DNA from: Conidiobolus incongruus B7586
Taxonomy: Eukaryota > Entomophthoromycota > Entomophthoromycetes > Entomophthorales > Conidiobolaceae
Reading direction: 5' to 3'
Assembly: GCA_000697335.1 (NCBI GenBank)
Contig: JNEM01013660.1
Location: forward strand, 1-41,471
Length of the DNA stretch: 41,471 nt
Numbering within the stretch: the first letter of the stretch is position 1; every line of letters starts with the position of its first letter. A model generated the notes under the pieces. That model did not search any database. It had not been told where the DNA came from and was given only the letters and a program-made list of their open reading frames with translations. Made by a program: the position numbers and the translations under genes. Shown piece by piece: positions 37,201 through 41,471 of this stretch.

Positions 37201-37802
37201 ACATCTCATCTCAGATCCAAAGCTTGCTCGATTCGGATATTGATCTCCTCATCGAAAGCTTCTTTGGAGTGTTCCATGAGCTGTTCGATCTCGACACTGG
37301 AAAGCGATGGCTCAGACGTAAGGCTGTTCAGATGTTTAAACAGATGATTCGTCAGTCATATGGCTTCACCGTCAAAAAATACTTGGTTGACGCTGCACAA
37401 GTTTATGAATCAGAGGATTATCTTCTCTATATTATTAAAAACATTACTGCCACCCTATTTCCAGAAGATCCCAACTATACTCCCGTCATTCGAACTGAAG
37501 TTGAAAAGCAAGACACAAGGCGATTGGCTAAGCAGATATTTGTCAGCTGCATGCCTTCATGGATCTCTACAATTGTTGGTGATTCCAATGGCACCGTTGC
37601 AATGTCTAGGCTATTCAACTTACTTCAGTATAAGCAATTGAATCGTCAATTGTTTTTACAGCTTATAGAAAATAATATCAAACTCATCCTCAGCGAAGAT
37701 ATCAGTTCAACAAGCATCAAATCAGAAGGTCTTTCCACTATATCCGACCATTATTTAAATTCTGAAGAATTGGATTTAATATCTAATCCAATTCATTTGT
37801 AA
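34203..37802 (+). CDS. MDM1/SNX13-like protein: TM-PXA-C2-RGS-PX-Nexin_C
   Basis: Exons 34203..34451, 34502..35156, 35207..35300, 35357..35430 and 35479..37802 give 1131 codons plus stop. Members of this family are ER-anchored lipid-binding tethers (yeast Mdm1 joins ER to vacuole; animal SNX13/14/19/25 are similar). In order: two hydrophobic segments at about 20-52 (ILVTVTAIILSSRLSLYFIV...), a PXA helical domain at about 95-275 (ILRDKIVENYINYWYDTL; LVVLMVFAICNTFIIHVREY), a C2-like domain at about 283-385 (KFRVTVIEARQVF; ESNPVWYQSFEL; GGLTVTLYEK; NIVGYVFISRD), an RGS-like domain at about 440-555 (EFMQFLDEIGAPPFLRFWMN), a coiled coil at 638-691, a PX domain at about 708-836 (WMVTRSFADFINLHNAL), and Nexin_C at about 939-1094 (GKRWLRRKAVQMFKQMI). 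The third exon is fixed by an acceptor at 35205-35206; the alternatives give stops. The coding sequence is clearly GC-richer at about 36540-37330 than elsewhere in the gene. Confidence 0.88.
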
Positions 37803-38620
37803 TAATAAATCAAATATATAATATAATACATTCACTATTTACCAATAAGTTATATTTATCCAATTGTGTTTTAAAATATAGTATCAATTCAATTATATGA
37901 TTTAAGCAATTATAATAGTTCATAATGATATAATTATAAATGTTTATTACATCTTGAAGCTATGTATATTATAATTGTTGATAAATTTCAAATATCAGGA
38001 TTTTTCAAATACCTGATGTTTAATTAATTTTAATATATAATAATTCCTTAGATAATTGCTCTAGTTTATTTAGTATCATAAAAATATTTAAATGATATTT
38101 AAATTATTTTTTAGTCATGTTGTAAATGGGCAAATAGAAATATTATATAGATATAATTCTGAAATATAAGCTGAATAAAATTCTCTACATTTTAAAATTT
38201 ATTATTTAATAATAAAATTTCATCTAAATACAAACCATTAATATTTCAGTCATTTTTTAGATTGTCAAATGTCCCTGATATAACTCAGGTATTTATAATA
38301 TTGTTTGAATACAAATAATATTAATTCAATTCTTACATGTGAAATACAATTTGAATATTTAGTAACTAGTAACAAAACTTTATAAAATATTATTTATTTA
38401 TTAAAAATACACATTATGGATAAAAATATAGGGATATTGTATTATTCAATTGAGTGAAAGTATTAGAATAATTTGAAATGCTTTATCTTATATCAATATC
38501 CCATTAATATTATTAAACTTGGTATTATAATTAAGTCGAAATGGATTTGGCTATGGCTAAAGTCCAAAGAATGATGATAAATTAATGGTGTTTTTAAGAA
38601 TATAGGATTAGACTATTATC
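37803..38620. other. AT-rich convergent intergenic region
   Basis: 0.8 kb between the MDM1-like gene (+) and the ERF2-type gene (-), which converge here. No ORF or repeat stands out. Both 3' ends should lie inside. Confidence 0.5.
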
Positions 38621-39963
38621 TCAACTGCGAGATATGGGATCGACATGGTTAACATATTGACCATTTTCAATATCAACTCGTTCTCTCCAATTGACATAGC
38701 ACTCAGGTACTGATAAACACAATACATCCCAGCAATTATAAACGATGTTCCCTTTATCAAATGGATTGATTGGTTTATGAGGTGTGATCATAACTGAATT
38801 TCTGATTTTTTCATGCGTTGTCAAATTAATGGAAACGAGATAACAGTGGAAACCAAATAAAGCACCAACAGAGTTAGTAAAAACAAAGCTATAAATACAA
38901 AGAGCCATGCTCACGGGGATTCGTTGGAGCGTATCAGCAAAACCAAAATAATCGGGGGATTCGGATAGCTCCAAGTTAAATAGATAAAGATGAAGGATAC
39001 TGAAGACTAGAGTATAAATGGCAAGTGTCGTGGTAAAAAATAAAAATAAGAAAAAATATCGATAGTTTCGCCTTCCAATGCAGTTATTCAACCAAACGCA
39101 ATGGTGATCTTCATTTTCAACACAGTTATCGCATTGGCGACAATGTGAACTCCTCGGAACTCTATAAATATGACACGTTTCACAATATTTTAATTTTACA
39201 TCAACCCCATTTATATTCACTATTCTGACGGAGTGAAGTGCTGGAGGTGCGCCTGAAGGGTCCGGCTGAAGTTCATCAGCAAATTCCGGATGAATCTTAC
39301 GTATTTGTTCCATATCTCGGGGTAGTATCTAAATAAAAACAAATAAATGAGATATTCATATTGGATAAAAGTTGTATTACTCCCGGATCAGATAAAGAAG
39401 TTTTAAACATAAGTGCGAGTGTTTGTAGCAAAATATAACCGTGTACTATCGGTACAGCAGGACTTAATTTATACCATAAATAGGGCGATCTATAAAACAT
39501 GTTGGTTCATTTGAATAAATCAACAATTGAATTATGCTTACACAAAACTGCAGAATAGCCCCGAAGGAATTATTATCAAAGATATAGCTAGAATAAATAA
39601 CCAGGGTTGATTTCCTGTAACTATTCTGCCTTTAAGCAAAAATTTATTATTTGAAGGGTAAACTCTATATAGTCGAGGTGGTTTTCCATTGGGTTTCAGT
39701 TTGATATTTTGAGTAAGTCCTTCTTGGGAAATTGTGGAAGACGTAGCTAATTGTTGTGTGGAGGAAGTCATTTTAGAATGCTGAAAACTTGGTTGGGGGG
39801 TTTGTATACTAGGATGAAGATAATTGTCTGGATGATTTTGGGATATTGAATTATTAGTAGATTTGATAGGAAGCTCTAGAGATGAATCAGGAGAAGCAGT
39901 ATTAGGGGGAGGCTCTAGCGGGGATAAAGGGGAATGTGGCCCAGGTGGCAGTTTATTAGACAT
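38621..39963 (-). CDS. ERF2: DHHC palmitoyltransferase, Erf2 type
   Basis: Exons complement(38621..39328, 39381..39489, 39542..39963), with two 52-nt introns; 412 codons plus stop. Erf2, with Erf4, S-palmitoylates Ras proteins at the ER. Domains: a Pro/Ser/Asn-rich cytosolic tail (1-100); a short motif [21 protein letters not shown], then the first membrane helix ([19 protein letters not shown]), a second one ([17 protein letters not shown]), then [15 protein letters not shown] (a DPG/ILPR signature), a Cys-rich zinc domain ([40 protein letters not shown]) with the DHHC nucleophile at about residue 250, and two more membrane helices ([20 protein letters not shown]; a second at about 313-337, [20 protein letters not shown]), followed by TTHEKIRN (a TTxE motif) and [11 protein letters not shown]. 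The Val after DHHC, where many DHHC enzymes have Pro, is normal for the Erf2 subfamily in fungi as I recall it. Confidence 0.92.
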
Positions 39964-40216
39964 TTAAGAGATGAATGCAAGTGATGGATATTAGAATTAA
40001 TTAAAAACAAAATGGATGAATGAATAAATTTAACAAAAATAATTAACGGTTTAATTTTTATTATATCCTTTTAAGAACCACCTAACTGACATCAATTAAT
40101 CTTCATTTGAATTCGATTTCTATTGTGGTATCAATCTTATAACTGATCAGTCAAATAAAACCAATTGTAAAATCAATTCAGTTGAACACCAGTGAATTGG
40201 ATTTAAACTCAATTAG

Positions 40217-40677
40217 ATTACTCCTCAATCTCCTGTGAACTTTAATAACAATCCTTACACACCGTCAACATTTAACCACCTTGCGTATCATACTTTAAAT
40301 GTTACAACTTATACTTTATCAGTCGATAAACTAGAACCCTGTCGGATTCAAATGAATCCCAACTCGAGACTGGATACAATTGAATTAGAAATCTACAATA
40401 CAGCCATTATTCATTTTACATGTATTTTAAATAAAAGGATTTATTTTAATATTTAATATTTAATATTTGAATATTTGAATGTTATTTTCTATTTTATCTT
40501 CACAATCAACATATTCATATGCTATTGATATTTAAATATTTGTGTCAATCTTTTTCAACTTGATTAACATTGTGATTTTAATAGCAACAAGAATTAATGC
40601 AAAATTTATGGTATATTTCTTGTACTTTGAACAATGTTTTTAAAATATAGTTGTCCTTCAGAGTAATCAACATGTGA
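40217..40677 (+). CDS. Candidate three-exon gene fragment, no family recognised, 5' end unknown
   Basis: An open frame bounded on its left by a TAG that doubles as a splice acceptor (40215-40216). It runs as 40217..40421, 40585..40610, 40651..40677 with GT-AG boundaries and phases 1 and 0, and ends in TGA. The peptide is Asn/Thr/Pro-rich at first (NNNPYTPSTFNHLAYHTL), then alternates hydrophobic residues as in beta strands (RLDTIELEIYNTAIIHFT). Codon mix is richer than in flanking spacer. Against it: no upstream ATG exon was found between this frame and the ERF2 start, and the two inferred introns (163 and 40 nt) fall outside the window's common 47-61 nt. It may be a decayed fragment or a chance ORF. 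Confidence 0.3.
40447..40480. repeat. Imperfect AATATTT tandem repeat
   Basis: Four to five copies of a 7-8 base unit (AATATTT or AATATTTG) in tandem, read directly. Non-coding. Confidence 0.75.
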
Positions 40678-41471
40678 TACTCGATTTTCAAACTAAAAAA
40701 ATTAAAAATAAACTGTGAAAAATTAACTAATACTAATTTCAACGCTAAAATTATCTCTCCGAATTTAATATAAAACAATTCTGCTATCTAATATTCCATA
40801 CACAAACTTTAACTAGAACCGCTATATTGTGAAATAAAATTTTATTTTCATTTAATTATTGAATCGAAATGTCAAATATCAATGTACAAATCTCTTTGGA
40901 AAGTTTCTCAAATTTTATATTGAGAAATGAATCAAAAACTAATTTGTAAATATGTAAAGGCAGTTATTGCCAGATAGAACATATATGATTTAGGATACAA
41001 AGGATAATTTGTCAAGTTCCTTAATTTTTATCATCAATTAATTGAAAAATACCACTTTATACTAGTTCTGACCAAAATTTTTGACTTTTAAGCTGATAAG
41101 CTAAAGATTAATTATATATTATATATATATATATATGTTAATATAAAGATCAGATAAAGGTAAAATTTAAAAAATCCATAATATTTGATTTGTAATAATT
41201 AATTCATAATATAAAACTAATATTTTTTTATTATTAATAACTCTTTACCATTCTTTTAGCATTTCAAAATCAGTTCTTTATTAAAAATAAAAATTTAGTG
41301 TTTTATAAAATAATTTAATTTATCTAAAGTAATTTTCTTTCTTGCAAGTATATTTTTTAATTTTTTAAAATAATTATAATTATATAAATTATGATTTATT
41401 GAATATATTAAATATAATAATTTTTTATATTTTTTATTATATAATACCTATTATAACTTTAATTTTATATA
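40678..41471. other. AT-rich terminal spacer
   Basis: AT-rich, with an AT dinucleotide run at 41112-41136 and increasing A/T monotony to the window end. A minus-strand ORF at 40578-40778 is rich in Leu/Ile/Phe/Lys and looks like chance. No gene recognised. Confidence 0.5.
41112..41136. repeat. AT dinucleotide run
   Basis: About 12 AT units with one interruption, seen directly in non-coding DNA. Confidence 0.8.

Noticed and set aside
15277-40192. Shared 16-base string ATTCAGTTGAACACCA at about 15277-15292 and about 40177-40192, each shortly upstream of a coding frame
   Set aside because: In an AT-biased 41-kb window a few exact 16-base repeats are expected by chance, and nothing around the two copies aligns further.

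Overview
The window is a gene-containing stretch of a very AT-rich fungal nuclear genome. It holds twelve spliced protein-coding genes and no recognisable tRNA or rRNA gene, transposon, retroelement or CRISPR array. Fungal origin is supported by a Sec66/Sec71-type translocon subunit, a WHI2-like BTB protein, an Erf2-type palmitoyltransferase and an MDM1-type PXA/PX protein. Introns are short, mostly 47-61 nt, with GTAAG/GTAAT/GTATN donors and a CTAAY-like element before the acceptor. Two traits do not fit a typical ascomycete or basidiomycete: the aldolase is class I (Schiff-base type), and intergenic DNA is extremely AT-rich. An early-diverging filamentous fungus, for example of the Entomophthoromycotina or Zoopagomycota type, is my inference and is not proven by the sequence.

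Layout: 1-1023 AT-rich spacer; 1024-2038 (-) kinetochore protein SPC25, divergent from 2465-3506 (+), an unrecognised coiled-coil/basic-tail protein; 4639-5210 (+) mitochondrial ribosomal protein uL29m; about 3 kb AT-rich desert; 8216-12692 (+) translation initiation factor eIF4G; 2.6 kb desert; 15327-18593 (+) RhoGEF with two DH domains and a PH domain; 20329-21268 (+) WHI2-like; 22279-24330 (+) mitochondrial ClpX unfoldase; 24960-26378 (+) polynucleotide kinase 3'-phosphatase (first exon unresolved); 27572-28705 (-) class I fructose-bisphosphate aldolase; 3.7 kb desert; 32364-33026 (+) SEC66; 34203-37802 (+) MDM1-like PXA-C2-RGS-PX-Nexin_C protein; 38621-39963 (-) ERF2-type DHHC palmitoyltransferase; then a weak candidate gene at 40217-40677 and AT-rich DNA to the end.

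The genes are ordinary eukaryotic single-transcription units and do not form an operon or a dedicated pathway. I rebuilt the exons by eye from splice signals, phase and family similarity. In every complete model the spliced length is a multiple of three. The most interesting points are the tandem DH arrangement with a degenerate first CR3 and a run of phase-0 small exons, the class I aldolase, the retained ClpP-docking IGF loop in ClpX, the C2 insertion and GC-richer patch in the MDM1-like gene, and the missing start exon of PNKP. I did not find a convincing wholly new system.
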